A stretch of DNA of 64,000 nucleotides from Dermacentor variabilis (taxonomy: Eukaryota; Arthropoda; Arachnida; Ixodida; Ixodidae), in the NCBI RefSeq assembly GCF_050947875.1, contig NC_134568.1:206920352-206984351 (forward strand), read 5' to 3'. Shown one piece after another: positions 24,207 to 35,385 of this stretch; the first letter of the stretch is position 1; each line of letters starts with the position of its first letter. Both the position numbers and the translations under genes were made by a program. The notes beneath the pieces were generated by a model. The model made no database searches and was not told the DNA's origin. It saw nothing but the letters and a program-made list of their open reading frames with translations.

Positions 24207-24220
24207 ACATGGGGGGCAAT
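24207..24220 (+). other. Polypurine tract
   Basis: 'catggggggcaat' lies immediately before the 3' LTR start (TGACCC at 24221), the normal place for plus-strand priming in LTR elements. Confidence 0.6.
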
Positions 24221-24381
24221 TGACCCAATGATGTGGGGTTCCTGCACCGCGGTATGACGCGCGCAGAGGTCAGCGCCATGAAAGACGATGAAGCGCGTAA
24301 GCTGCACATTCTTCTTCTGGCCCGCCATTAAAGAGAAGCGTCTATTTTGCAAGACTCTGTCTTCAATCTACGTACGTTACA
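24221..24381 (+). repeat. 3' LTR of the gypsy element
   Basis: It runs from 'tgacccaatgatgtgggg' to 'ctacgtacgttaca', collinear with the 5' LTR with many substitutions and a small indel, and is followed by the ATAT target duplicate. Confidence 0.88.
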
Positions 24382-24416
24382 ATATTCTGTTTTCTTTTTC
24401 TACCATTTCTTAACAG

Positions 24417-24706
24417 GCTTTTCCTTCATCTGACTTGGTTGGTGAGGAAGACCAAACACTACTTAGTGACGAGGAGCCTGCCAATAGCACTTCAGACCTG
24501 CTGAGTAGTTGTGTCATGTTGGAGGACCTTCCCAATTTTACGGGCAATGTGAGATCACATGCAACTGCTTCCCCATCAACTCTTGCTGCTCCAAGCACTG
24601 ATGTCACAACAGAGGAGAGCTCCAGCCAGAAGGAGAGTGCTGCAGTGTCACCGCCAAGTCGAGGAATGCAAGTGGCATTGCAAGAAAAGACTTCTGGCAG
24701 CACAAA
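24417..24706 (+). CDS. HSF1: HSF1 coding exon (acidic/Ser-rich segment)
   Basis: The acceptor 'ctaccatttcttaacag' is followed by a phase-0 exon (AFPSSDLVGEEDQTLLSDEE...) of 96 codons plus two bases, with donor 'gtaagg' at 24707. The two leftover bases (AA) and the first G of the next exon make Lys. The peptide is acidic and Ser/Thr-rich (LLSSCVMLEDLPN, TTEESSSQKES), consistent with the HSF segment before HR-C. A gypsy element ends 31 nt upstream of the exon, leaving the polypyrimidine tract intact but placing LTR sequence where a branch point could lie. Confidence 0.85.
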
Positions 24707-25189
24707 GTAAGGGGAGCTCCTGGAGCTTGTTGTCGTGTTTAAGCATGCAAGCAATCTTAAAGCTTTAATTTCAGTTTTACTATATGGAGAATATTTGGAA
24801 TTGGATTTATTAGCCTGTCCTTCATGATATCAGTTGTTTGGGACTGATCGAGGCACTTGCACAAACTAAAACAAAAAGAATTGCTAAGCACCCTCAGTTA
24901 ACTCTACTTCGCATTTGTAGTTTTCTGATAAGCTGTTAGTCCACCTATTATACAGGTGGCACCTAAGCAAGTGCCTCTACATTGTGAATGGGCTCTGATG
25001 CATGTGTTCTTTTAACCAAGTCAACTGTAGGACTGAAAAACCGTGCATCTCTTGAGTGACTAGAAATGATTATGACTTGAGCTATTCAAGTTTTATCCTG
25101 TGCTCTTTACTCGCTCGTCCTGTGTTGCGCTGTTCCTGTTTTTATTCTAAAGTTTTTAATGTTGGGACATCTGCAGCATATGCCTGTTT

Positions 25190-25618
25190 TAGACCTTGTG
25201 GAGAGGTAGCTTAGCGCAAATAAACCCACGGACACAAGGAAGACAGACAAGGACAAGCGCTACTCACAACTGTTTAATGGAAGGAAGGATGGTGCATAAA
25301 TATATATATCCTCTTGTCACGCATGCGCTTACCAAGCAGAAGTGAAGCCGGTACATGTACATCAAAGGCGGTCGCGCATGAAGTTAAATTCGGCATCCAG
25401 TAAAGTGATGGAAGGCTCACTCACACATCTATCTCTATTCGTCTTGATAAAGAAGCTCACACATCTATCTCTATTCGTCTTCGTCTTCCATTAAACAGTT
25501 GTGAGTAGCGCTTGTCCTTGTCTGTCTTCCTTGTGTCCGTGGGTTTATTTGCGCTAAGCTACCTCTTCAAATATGGACGACCAACTAGCCCAACAGTCAA
25601 CTCTTCTAGACCTTGTGG
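25190..25618. mobile_element. Penelope-type foldback with 12-bp target duplication
   Basis: Perfect 82-bp inverted arms at 25202-25283 and 25485-25566 (inner end 'caactgtttaatggaag', outer end 'agaggtagcttagcg') surround a ~200-bp centre. A 40-bp tail (25567-25606) containing 'caactagcccaacagtcaac' follows the right arm. The target duplicate TAGACCTTGTGG occurs at 25190-25201 and 25607-25618. The second foldback at 43726-44618 has a similar tail ('taactagccccacaatg'), related arm sequence and a GIY-YIG-like coding remnant, which is why I place this one with Penelope-like elements. No coding frame remains here. Confidence 0.65.
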
Positions 25619-25857
25619 GCACAGTAAAATCTGAATGATTGTATATAATCACAGCTGTTACAATTCTCATGTTTATGTATTTGATTCTGTCATGGATTCT
25701 TGTGTACTAGAGAAAAATGAGGGGCTGGACAAAAATGAACAAACATTTATAAAAACACAAAATTAAGAGCAACCAAGCGCACAAGAATACAAAGCACACA
25801 ACTTGCAAGCAAAAGTCAATTGGAACAATGAAAGAAAACGAATCTTGTTCACAACTA

Positions 25858-26829
25858 CAGTAAAACCTCATTAATTCGGATTTTACGTAAGGGAACGAAA
25901 AAAATGTCCGAATTAACGGCCGAATGTCGAATTCCCGAGGGTATCAAGAAAACAATAAGCAAAGGCATACTACGGCACGCTTCTATATAGTGAATGAATC
26001 GGCAAATCCTGTTTCTATTTTGCACAAAAGCAGTGCGGAAGCTGTAATTTCCATCTCATGACTGATTAGCGCTTGCAGCAGCGAAGGCCTCGTGACTTCC
26101 TTCACAGCGCGCAGCGCTGCCGCGATGCGCGTCTTCATCTAGCTGAGACGCTTTTTTCTATCATTTTGCGATTATTTTTTCGCCAGTATCGCCAGGTCAC
26201 TGCCCATCGTGATGTAGACGGTGCGCTTCATCCTCGACAGCTTTGCACTGAGTAAAAATGAAACTACTGTTTGCCGCGACCATTGCGAACGAAACTGCGG
26301 CCGCTGTCGACTATCAACGTGATCATAGATGGTGACCATGATGGTGACTATGCAGTGTTGAAGGAATGCGGCCAATGTGCGCACCGAATCAAAGCGAAAC
26401 TACTGTTTGCCGCAACCGCCGCGGACGAAAGCGCGGCCGCTATCGCCGTGATCATGTATGGCAACGACGCAGTTGTGAAGGCATACGTCCAATGCCGTGC
26501 TAAGTGCGGCGGTAAACGCAAGAAAGGCTTTAAAGGCATAAATAGGCATGACGCGTTCTGGCGTTGCTGTCATTCATGTACGATTTCCACTGAGGACTAT
26601 GGCGATGCGAACTCTGGCGCTTCGTTTTGGTGGACCTCGCACATTTGCGGCGCTCCGCGCTCGCCAAGCTCCGAGAGTTGTCTGAATTAACCGATGTGCG
26701 GCCAAATACGTCCGAAGTAACGAGAGTTTCATTGCATTAGATAATGCATACACCTTCCGGGACGAGAGGACAAATCCAAATTATAATATTTTCCTAATTA
26801 ATAAGGGTCGAACTAACGAGGTCCTACTG
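25858..26829. mobile_element. Pogo/Tigger-like non-autonomous element (TA flanks)
   Basis: The left end 'cagtaaaacctcattaattc' and right end 'actaacgaggtcctactg' are inverted copies, flanked by TA on both sides. Inside, a block of about 136 bp is tandemly duplicated: 'cgaaactactgtttgccgc' occurs near 26258 and 26394, each copy followed by 'gcggccgct'. No DDE transposase is recognisable. Confidence 0.65.
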
Positions 26830-27941
26830 TACTATGATTCAAAAACAAAGCAAATAATATTCTGAATGCCCCACAACGTGTTGCTGCTGGTGGTGAGTAG
26901 CCCACGTAGCACATGGTGTGGCCGGTTGTCTACTGGGTGCCTCCCTGTACATTTATGTAGTGCATGACGAAGCTGCAGGTACAGGTCTAGGACATTGGGC
27001 TATGTTGCTGAAGGCTATGCTGCAGTACGACGACCCTACCTACAGCCATGGGTCAGTAGGTGAATGGCATACAGGTTCACTGTCAGTAGAATTCCTTTTC
27101 AAGCACAGGTCTGCAATGCTATTTTGTTTGTGCCTCCAGAGCTTAGCTGGATGAACAGCTTCACCACTCAAGGACAACAGCACTGGTCATGCCATCTCGG
27201 CAACTCTTTTTCCTCTTTTTTTCTTGCACCATGTACAACTCTTGTTTTCTCTGTTACTGATCTTCCTTATTTGTATTCTTTACTTTTTCCTCTTCCATCT
27301 CTTTCTTCATAACAACACTCATGACACTGCAAGCAACAGAAGTGCCTCGGAATCTATTGCAGATGACCAGTGCATTTTGGTCATATGTACACCTTCTGCA
27401 AAATTGATTTACTTGTTTGGTGGCATCTTGCACCTGATATGGAAACTCAAATTTAAAATTGTGCTCTATTCATTTGGCAGCTGTCTTCATGGGTATACCT
27501 GGCAAACCACCCCTTGTCTCTGTGTTGTTGCTGAATATAAAATATTCTTTGCATGCTGATACTGTTTGTACATGCCGCTGTTGGCTGCCGTTGAATTTTA
27601 TCAGCAAAGCATTTATTTCATATTTGAGATGGGGAGCGCCTTAAAAGTCAAAATAATTAAGAGACCGAAATAACGAACTCGTCAGGATACAAATGTCTTT
27701 AATCTACAAAAGACCAAACAAAGCTTGTCAATGCATTGCTGCATGCACATATGTGGAGTTGCTCGAACATAAGCATCTTTATTGCATAAGTGGCAAAAAA
27801 AGATACTTGTATGCATTGCTGTACACGCATATGCTGCATGATACCTGTATTACAACCAATGTCATGCTGCCATCCAAAATATTGGTCGTCCTTATACATT
27901 ACACCTATGAGGCAAGGGATGGTGCTACAAAGTTGTCCTAA

Positions 27942-28130
27942 TACAGTCAAACCTCAATATAACAAACCTCGATTTAATGAAATTTGTGAACTATTTTAAT
28001 TTCCTGATCTCAGTTGCATTCAAAACCGTACATTTCTTTGTGCAATTTAACAAAGTAATTGTGTGACACGGTTTTAATATAACAATGCTTTCAGCTATTG
28101 CATGTGTTTGCTTGGAACCTCTATGGCTAG
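27942..28130. mobile_element. Pogo/Tigger-like element end
   Basis: 'tacagtcaaacctcaatata' matches the pogo-like end signature seen at 6356 and 25858. The opposite end was not found, so the right border is a guess. Confidence 0.4.
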
Positions 28131-29107
28131 TAAATCTAGCAAAAAAAAAGACCTATAAAAATGTCTGCCAAGATAAATGTTATTTCAAGCGTTCTTCTGC
28201 ACATAAAGTTTGAGTGGCAAAACTGCCGTCAAAGCGCGTGCACCAGGATGCGGTAGGAAGAAACACAGCTGCGCCATTTGTTGCATGGGTAAACAACTTG
28301 CGGAGGCTGCGGGGTGCGCTGCAGCTCGCAGCGCTCGGAGAAACACGAGAGCTGACAATTCGTTTTGTGCAAGGGGATGGGGAGGGAGTGAGCGAGCAAT
28401 AACGTGGTCAAGAACGCGCTGGGGCAGGCGGGAGGGGGGGTGTGCAGTCGAAACTTCAAGCATGCGCCTATCTGCCTTCTCCTCCTCGCATGCATCTTTG
28501 CCCTGGCCACACGCCGTATTTTAGCAAAGCTCAAACTAACATGGTTGGTGCCTTTCCGCACATTGTGTTGTTCCCATGTATCTAGTGTTGGCGGTCGCAT
28601 AATCTCAAGTTTCCGAGACACGGTGCGAAACGCTGACTCGCATTGTGACTGCGGGTTCATCGTCACACTATTTCATTGGTTTAGTGGGAGCCCCAAAAGC
28701 TGCCCTAAAAGCTTTGCTTAACAAACATGGTGGCACCCATCAAAGCGACTGCTCTAACCTAACACCAAACTGGGCTCAATTCGTGGTAACACACAAAGTT
28801 CGCAAGCTAGGAGAAGTGACTTAGGTTATCTTTTTCTCACAACTAGCATGTGTTATGAAGATTGATTTATTAGATGCCGCTGATTCAAAATTCGATTGAC
28901 GATTTCATGGCCCGTGGGCCTAACATGGCTTATCATGGCAGGTGAAGATAAGTAAAGTTAGTTACTCAAAACTAAGCACAACTAATTGGTTGTTGCTAAT
29001 TGAATAACCTCTTTAAAAGTGAAAACACAAAAATCAAAATTCTTTAAATCAAATCAAGTGTATTCATTACAAAAAAGGAAGTGGTTTCATTTTTGTTTTA
29101 CAGCTTG

Positions 29108-29160
29108 TTATCATAAGCTTCTTTATCATAAGCTTCTTTATCATAAGCTCCTTATCATAA
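29108..29160 (+). repeat. Short tandem repeat, ~17-bp unit
   Basis: 'ttatcataagcttcttt' occurs about three times, followed by a decayed fourth copy ('ttatcataa'). Confidence 0.8.
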
Positions 29161-29310
29161 AATGGTATATTTATTTACAATAGCTTTTCTTTGATGCTGT
29201 AGTGCCACTGCAAGCGCAAGACGCTATCTGCAAGCGCAAAGCCCCATTATAAAGCTCGTCACTCTTGCGTGCCCCAATGCTAACACCTGCAAAGCTCTTT
29301 GGTGCCCCAA

Positions 29311-29340
29311 ACTTTTGGAGCCCCAAACTTTTGGGGCCCC
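29311..29340 (+). repeat. Short tandem duplication
   Basis: 'ccccaaacttttgg' occurs twice in tandem, separated by 'ag'. Confidence 0.75.
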
Positions 29341-29548
29341 TATTCTAAAACTTTCTTATGTCAGTGTATTGCACTAGTGGACCTGATGTGCTACAGCAAA
29401 ATGTACTGATAAAATATGTAAATTGCCTTTGTATTATTTGAGTCCATATGTTCTCTTTAGTAGAACTCTCAGTCTGCTGAAACACTTTGAAAATAAACTA
29501 ATGCACTTTGCTGCAGCATTACTCAACCTTGTTGCTCTTTGCATGCAG

Positions 29549-29651
29549 GATTTTTGCAGATCATGTCGAATCCATAGATTCTGACCTGGACTGGCTGCAG
29601 GATCAGCTGTCGGGTGGAGGGCTGAGCTTGGACACTTCAACACTCATGGGG
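29549..29651 (+). CDS. HSF1: HSF1 coding exon: HR-C zipper
   Basis: This is the diagnostic exon. After acceptor 'tgctctttgcatgcag' it reads IFADHVESIDSDLDWLQDQL followed by SGGGLSLDTSTLMG, closely matching the HR-C region of vertebrate HSF1 (DHLDAMDSNLDNLQ..., then a Gly/His linker and DTSALLDLFSP). Spaced hydrophobics (Val, Ile, Leu, Leu, Leu) form the zipper that in known HSF1 folds back on HR-A/B and keeps the factor monomeric before stress. Donor 'gtatgt' lies at 29652, phase 0. Length is 1 + 34 codons. The next exon begins LFSP, exactly where the family continues. Confidence 0.93.
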
Positions 29652-29899
29652 GTATGTCCTGAGTGGACAGGGCTTCTCTTGGGATCCTCGAAGGTATATG
29701 GGCTGAACACTCACAGTGCTGCTTTTGTGCTCTTTCTCACACAATATCATATGTGTGAGAAACAATTGCACAAAGCAGCTTGCTCTTTTCCCCCTTCCGA
29801 ATATGTTCCTATGCTTCTTAGCCACACTTCATCAAGGCTAAACAAACAAGTAAAGGCAGTTTTCACACATCTTTATTTCTACACACAAAGGAGACCTAC

Positions 29900-30621
29900 G
29901 CCATATTTACCTTATTATTTACCCGAATGCAACACGCACCCAATTTCCACAGCTTTAAAGTAAGAAAATAGAAGTGCACCTGTATGTAATGCACCGACAA
30001 TTTATAAAAGAAAAATATAGCATGCCCCCAGTGCTTGCGATCAGAAGAAACGAGATTGGAAGAATTTATCTGCACATAACGGAATTTCTTAAAAAGAAAC
30101 TTTCATTGGCCACAGATACCAAGCACACAGAGGCAGTATTCTTGAGCGACCACTTTTAGAGATACGGCTATGACTTTTGCGCAATTTTTTAGTGATTGCA
30201 CCGCACTTGTTGGCATATGCGGCTGACAGCATTCCTGGCACTGTGTGCAGATAGCGAGCTTGGCACAGTGCCCAGAAGTGCTCGCAGCCGTATAGGCCAA
30301 TAAATGCATTCGGTGCCAAGCCATGTGTAATCTTGCAAAAGTGATAGCATATCTTCGAAAGTGAATGACAGAGAATACCACTCCTTATCATAGTTGAGCA
30401 CGAAATGAACCCAAAGATTTGTAAGTGTTCTGTGCCCACAGCAACTTTCACAAAAATGCGCTTTGTCGCAATCTTGCGATGGTGATGATGCTGCCTCTGA
30501 CGATAGGCTGTTGCCAACATCACAAATGTGGTTTCAGTTTCATATCCGTGTGATGCGCAGGCAATTTTCAGACCCATTATGTAGAGAAAAAATTTGCACA
30601 TTAGTTTCAGGTAAATATGGC
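29900..30621. mobile_element. Non-autonomous element with GCCATATTTACCT ends
   Basis: The left end 'gccatatttacctt' is mirrored by the right end 'aggtaaatatggc', a 13-bp terminal inverted repeat about 720 bp apart. The inner right side ('gcgcaggcaattttcagacc') matches the repeats at 4330 and 32090, so these are probably family members. The - strand is open for over 200 codons (30089-30781), but the peptide shows no known domain and runs into the adjacent mariner remnant. Confidence 0.5.
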
Positions 30622-30629
30622 ACATATTG

Positions 30630-30965
30630 CTTTTCCTCATATGCCTCCTGCACGGCAGTGCACATTTGGTATTGTGTAATGAGCTTCTGTAGCCCGTCTG
30701 CAAAGAAAGTGTTTGGTTGCTCACAAAGCCATGTCTGCACCGCTTGCTGGGCTTCATCATCTGACCTGAACCGACGACCACGCATTGCCTCCTTCAACGG
30801 GCCAAAGATGTGGTAATCTGGTGGCACCAGCTCAGGGCTGTACAGAGGATGGGGAAGTGCCAACAGGAGACAGTGGATGTTCATGGGTTTGACTTCCTCT
30901 GACCACAGAAAGCGCATTATGGCCCGCTGTTTCTCGATAGCACAAATGTGGATTGGTGTGTCCAT
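30630..30965 (-). pseudogene. Mariner transposase, internally deleted
   Basis: On the - strand the frame starts with a mariner helix-turn-helix-like segment (IEKQRAIMRFLWSEEVKP, 30880-30950). Within about ten residues it jumps to the C-terminal catalytic end: LPHPLYSPELVPPDYHIFG, the block holding the third Asp of the mariner DDD triad, followed by LKEAMRGRRFRSDDEAQQAV and QTWLCEQPNTFFADGLQKL. The central ~200 residues with the first two catalytic aspartates are missing relative to the usual ~345 aa. It cannot be active. No mariner terminal repeats are recognised; its C-terminal side abuts the element ending at 30621. Confidence 0.8.
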
Positions 30966-31601
30966 ACATGTGTTCCTTTTTGCTTTTGTGACACTCAGTT
31001 GAACATGGCAGTGTGTATATGTATACTCCTACTTCCACATCACTTCAAGTATATATATATGGTGGTGTCAGCTAGACACACCCAGTGTTCCGTTTATTCC
31101 CGTGAAAACACAATATCCCCTTTAGTTTTTTATTTACCCTCGTATACTGTGTAGATTTCATGTTACTATCGACTTCTGTTAATTTAACCTTGACAGAATT
31201 GACTTATCTGGCTAGTCAAATTGAAGAAGAGGCAGAAAAAATGCCCAATCACACTTCCTGCTTCATTTCGCAGTATTTACCTGATTCTAACATGCCCCTG
31301 ATTCTAATGCACAACCAGTTTTTATGTGTTCAAAGCAAAAAACTAACATACAAATGAGATTAGTGCTCATAAACAAAGTATAAATTTAACACACCTGATT
31401 TTTTTTTAACTAGAAAAATGTGATATGCGCCGATTCTGGCAATCAGAAAAAGCTGAAACCATTGAAGAATGGAAATTTACACTTAATGCCCACTGTCATC
31501 ACTCTCAGACAGCACTTTTATCACTGCCTATGCACCACAACAGGACCTCACTATGGTAAATTGTGCGATATTCTGCATTTAATGATTTCGTGACAATCGC
31601 C

Positions 31602-31627
31602 TATTTATTTATTTATTTATTTATTTA
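31602..31627 (+). repeat. (ATTT)n microsatellite
   Basis: About six ATTT units. Such a tract at this position could be the A-rich tail of a minus-strand retroposon. Confidence 0.85.
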
Positions 31628-32089
31628 GATACCTACAGCACCCTAATATGGGCATTATTGCAGGGGGAAAACCATAGAAAGGTAGTACACATAGTACAAC
31701 ACAACAGAAAAAAAAAATGTACCACTTTGACTAAAAATAACACATAATTCACTATGCATTCACACTAAAAAAGTGGATACAAAAGGTACTGTTGGGCGGA
31801 AAAAGTTCAAATGTTCCACAAATGATTACACGATACTGAGATGATGGCCCACGCTGAGACTAAGCACTTGGTTAATTTGTCCTGCGATGCATTTAATTAT
31901 CTAGAGCACCGAAAACATGTGTCAAGACTTAGCTGCCGCTAGCCTAGCAAGCAAAATAACTTATGTGTTCACTAGGCTTTTGTAATCAAGGACTGAAAGT
32001 GGTGCAGCATTGTCACATTCCTACGTGAGAACGTGTTCTGTTGCCATCTCCTGATGACAATGGTGAACACAGTGATGCTTTCATATATT

Positions 32090-32375
32090 ATTGTACTGCG
32101 CAGGAAATTTCTGGACCATTTCTTTTGGAAAGCAAAGTGTGCTTTAGAGTTGGGTAAATATGGTAATCATCCATTGAGATCTCCCGTTTTGCTTGAAGAT
32201 CTTCCTAGGGCAGGTCAAAAATAGATGTTTTTGGCAAGAGATCTTTCTTGAACATGTTTTTGAAGCATATCACCATCTCCGAGCACTGTCAAGACAGACA
32301 CTGCAGCCATTGTAATCACAATTTAAGTTACCATTGGAGTGAGACACCTGCGTGCTGACCAGTCAAGGACAAATT
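32090..32375 (+). repeat. Dispersed repeat, copy 2 (paralogue at 4330-4645)
   Basis: Collinear with 4330-4645 over several blocks. It also contains 'gggtaaatatggtaat', resembling the right end of the element at 29900-30621. Confidence 0.5.
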
Positions 32376-33000
32376 ATACAGTGAGGGCCAATTTCAGGAT
32401 AGAAATAATAGAATATCTGGCCCATATTGATGTATGGCTGCCAGATCTACGGTCTCCCTGACCAGACCTCCCTGACCAGATCTTTGGTCAAAGATCAAAT
32501 TATAAAAAAAATTGAATTAACTAGAGCCAATTAACAGAAGTCTGTTGCACTCTCGAAATCTGATAGTTTCGTGAAAGCCAGTCCAGATCCTGTCAAACAT
32601 GATTTATTGTGCTCTGTGCATCATGTTTGAGATCATCTGCACTAGTTTTTGTGTGTGGTATTTGGCACTGGCTCTTAGTTGTCAGATGGTTGGCTGGAGA
32701 CCACTGCACTACAGCTAAAACTGCTGCTCACTGGTCCATAGATATGCATGATCACAGACTCAATCACCACCGATGACGCATTGCAGCAATGGCTGCATTG
32801 CTTCTGCCTTGCGAAATGCAAACAGAATGTCTGCACTTTTCGTTGCCTTTGCTGGATGAGCAGAAAAACAGTGGCTCTCGTACGGAAAACAAAAACTCGT
32901 TACTTTATTTTCAGTATGACCCCCTACAATGAACAATACAATAGGGGACCATGCATAAATTTTTTCATGAATGACTGTTGAAGCATTAATGAAGATTATG

Positions 33001-35385
33001 TTAACCCTTTGAAGGTCATATTTTTTCTGCAAATACATGTCCCCGGGGTCATATTTCTTTTGTTGCAGATTTCAATTCTTCAGAGCAACTTATCTCGAAG
33101 AAGAACAAGCAAATATTTTTTTAAATGACTATGAAACGAACATTTTTTTCAATGTGTGAAGTTTTATACATGGTTTATTGTTTAATATATAGATAAACTA
33201 GCATAAAACAAGGAAATAATTTTTTAAGTTACAATAATATGACAAACATTTTTTTGATGTGTGAAGTTTTATACATAGTTTATTGTTGAATAAGTCTGTG
33301 CCCGTTACAACGGATCTTCATTCAACATACTTTTGGACATGAAACAGGCTGTTCTTGGTTTTAAAACAGGCTGTTCTCCTCGCTTATAGTTAAGTGTGCA
33401 TCTATTACCAAAGCAACCACTTCTGCTTTTTACAGACTCTGCTGTAACAGCCTTTCGGGTACAACAGACAAATTTTGGGGCAAGTTTTGTCTAGATGGTA
33501 TAAATACAACATACTTTGCTGCAGTGGTGCGTGCGTGCAGCTATGGTGTAACAGTACACTGCACACAACTAATGCATGCAGTAGTGGATTGCAGGCAACT
33601 ATTTCCAGCCGCTTACGAAATTTGCGAAAATGCACTTTTTCTTAAGGAACGAATACGCTAGTGGCAAGCTTCCGGCAATGCCCCGATGGTGCAAAGTTTT
33701 CGTTGTCAACCATGCAAGCGGACTACTGCCACCCACTGCTGTCAGCTCAGTGCCGAGCAAGTGCCAAGGGTGCTGCTAGGCCTAAGCAGTTTGGAAGCAA
33801 AGCTGTAGCATACAGCACCTTAAGAACAAGTACCAGCAATAAAAAAATGTGGCGTTTTGAGAACACTTTATTTCTCGATGCATCAATTCTCATAAAAAAA
33901 GAAAATATGTTGCTATTCCCAGTGTCCAGACTGCGAGGCATGTGGTGCATTCGAGCCATCTAGCATGCATTGCTGCAGCAGCCAGATGCGGGCTCCGAGT
34001 TGAACTTGCTTCGTATTGCGGCTATCATTCATGCTACAGATTTGACAGTGGTCGTCGCTTGTTGCAAGATATAAAATTAAGTCATCGGATTATACTATCG
34101 GCCACAGTTTTGTGTGAAGAACAAAGTAGCCGACGTTTCTGTCATCGGCAGCGGCCAGCAGGCTCCCGGGCTCCCTGTTGTTGTGCCGGCCTTTAATTTT
34201 GCTGTTAGGCGAGTGTATATAAACTGCCACATGTCAGCAACCAGTGGCCAGAAAACACCGAGCAAGAAGACACGTGGTTGTACAATTATCGTGTAAACCT
34301 GTTTATCTACAGTTACTTATTTTAATTATGATGTCTTTATTGTATTTGCGATCATTTATGGCTTAGACAGTGGTGCAATATATTCATACATAGTTTCACC
34401 AGTCCACAGCATACCACAACCTTAATTTCGGATATAAAGTACCTTTTTGCTGGACTATCACAGTCTGCTGTAACTTATTTTGTCCTATAGATAGGTTTGA
34501 CACGACCAGAGCCACTATTTTGACATGTTCCATTTCATTTTTCACTTTTATCATGTGTCATGCCAAGGGTGCGATCCCAGCAAAGACCACTGTGTGGCGA
34601 TCTCTGAGCCACATCCGAACCAATGACAGCAAACCGGAAGAATGGAAAATGAAGTGGATCGTTAAAGAATACGGCCCCAGGACACGCAACCATAGCAAAA
34701 GCGAAGCAGGCACCCTATGGCAGGCACCATAGCATGCTATAGCATGCTATAGTGCCCACAAGCGAAATCAGTGGTGCATACTCGTCAGAAAAGCAAAGCA
34801 AGTCAGAAACTTCCAGTAGTCAATTGTGCAACACTTGACGAAATTATATCAGTTCTCGCATGTCTCTCAAAAAGCGACGCACATGCGGCAGTATTGCCGA
34901 TTTGTGAGTGCCTGCCTGTAAACGAAGTAATCGCATGCCTAAGGAAGAGCCATGCGGGCAAGCATCTCACAGTAACAGTTTGTGTGAGAAGAAATGAGAT
35001 AGAAATCACTTATCCCTACACCTGTAACTCGAAACGACATGCACGAGTGTGCCAATTATAAAGTGTGCAAGCACTGGCAGTAGCATCCTGTAGCAAACTA
35101 GGCAAAGTAAGAATACTCCCAAACTACTGTGATGGCAGGCACCGTAAAGCGAAGCAAAAATATGGTTTTGGCAAAAGCCAGGGGTGGCAGCTCAATAACA
35201 ACTTTTTATAAGTACAAGGTCACAAAAGGTTGCAGCACCTCCAAAGCAATGCTAAGCTGCACTTCATTCTTAAAAGGCAAGTTTTTTCGAACGTTCAGTC
35301 ACCACTGCACATGTATGGCTATGACCACCTGAAATTCGGTCCCTCCACCATATATTACATAAGGCAGTGACCCCCAAAGGGTTAA
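33001..35385. mobile_element. 2.4-kb TTAA-bounded element
   Basis: The left end 'ttaaccctttgaaggtca' pairs with the right end 'tgacccccaaagggttaa' (two mismatches in 18), with TTAA at both borders. Near the left end a ~45-bp block ('aatgtgtgaagttttataca' near 33152) is repeated near 33258. Further in are a near-perfect palindrome at 34723-34756 and a 95-codon open frame at 34771-35061 with no recognised domain. It is piggyBac-like by its ends; no transposase is seen, and it may be a composite of nested pieces. Confidence 0.45.
34723..34756. repeat. Near-perfect palindrome
   Basis: 'ggcaccatagcatgctat' is followed directly by 'agcatgctatagtgcc'; the two halves are almost exact reverse complements. 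Confidence 0.8.

Larger units (their letters stand above)
18995..24381 (+). mobile_element. Complete but decayed Ty3/gypsy element with LTRs and ATAT target duplication
   Basis: Two direct repeats of about 160 bp (18995-19156 and 24221-24381) flank a gag-protease-RT-RNase H-integrase interior. ATAT precedes the left LTR (18991-18994) and follows the right LTR (24382-24385), a 4-bp target duplication typical of gypsy insertions. The LTR copies differ at roughly a tenth of positions by eye, so the insertion is not recent. Several stops and frameshifts disable every domain. It is inserted in the sense orientation into an HSF1 intron, ending 31 nt before the next exon (after the target duplication). 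Confidence 0.9.
13406..24416 (+). other. HSF1 intron (11.0 kb)
   Basis: Donor 'gtaagt' at 13406, acceptor 'ccatttcttaacag' ending at 24416. It holds a dispersed repeat (13760-14045), three TTAA elements (14856-15365, 15388-16702, 17191-17717) and a full gypsy element (18995-24381). Stretches 13406-13759, 14046-14855, 16703-17190 and 17718-18994 show no feature I can support; 14046-14330 may continue the dispersed repeat. Confidence 0.75.
24707..29548 (+). other. HSF1 intron (4.8 kb)
   Basis: It runs from donor 'gtaagg' to acceptor 'gctctttgcatgcag'. It holds a Penelope-type foldback (25202-25606), a pogo-like element (25858-26829), a pogo-like end (27942) and short tandem repeats (29108-29160, 29311-29340). 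24707-25189, 26832-27941 and 28131-29107 show nothing I can support; 28200-28720 is GC-richer and may be the interior of the pogo-like element starting at 27942. Confidence 0.75.

Noticed and set aside
26271..26690. 139-codon frame rich in Ala and Cys
   Set aside because: It lies inside a pogo-like element and across its internal duplication; no transposase motif.
28185..28721. Several Arg/Ala/Cys-rich open frames on both strands
   Set aside because: Frames coincide with a local GC-rich patch next to a pogo-like end and look like composition effects.
34771..35061. 95-codon frame with protein-like composition
   Set aside because: No recognised domain, lies inside a TTAA element, no splice evidence; left as unknown content of that element.
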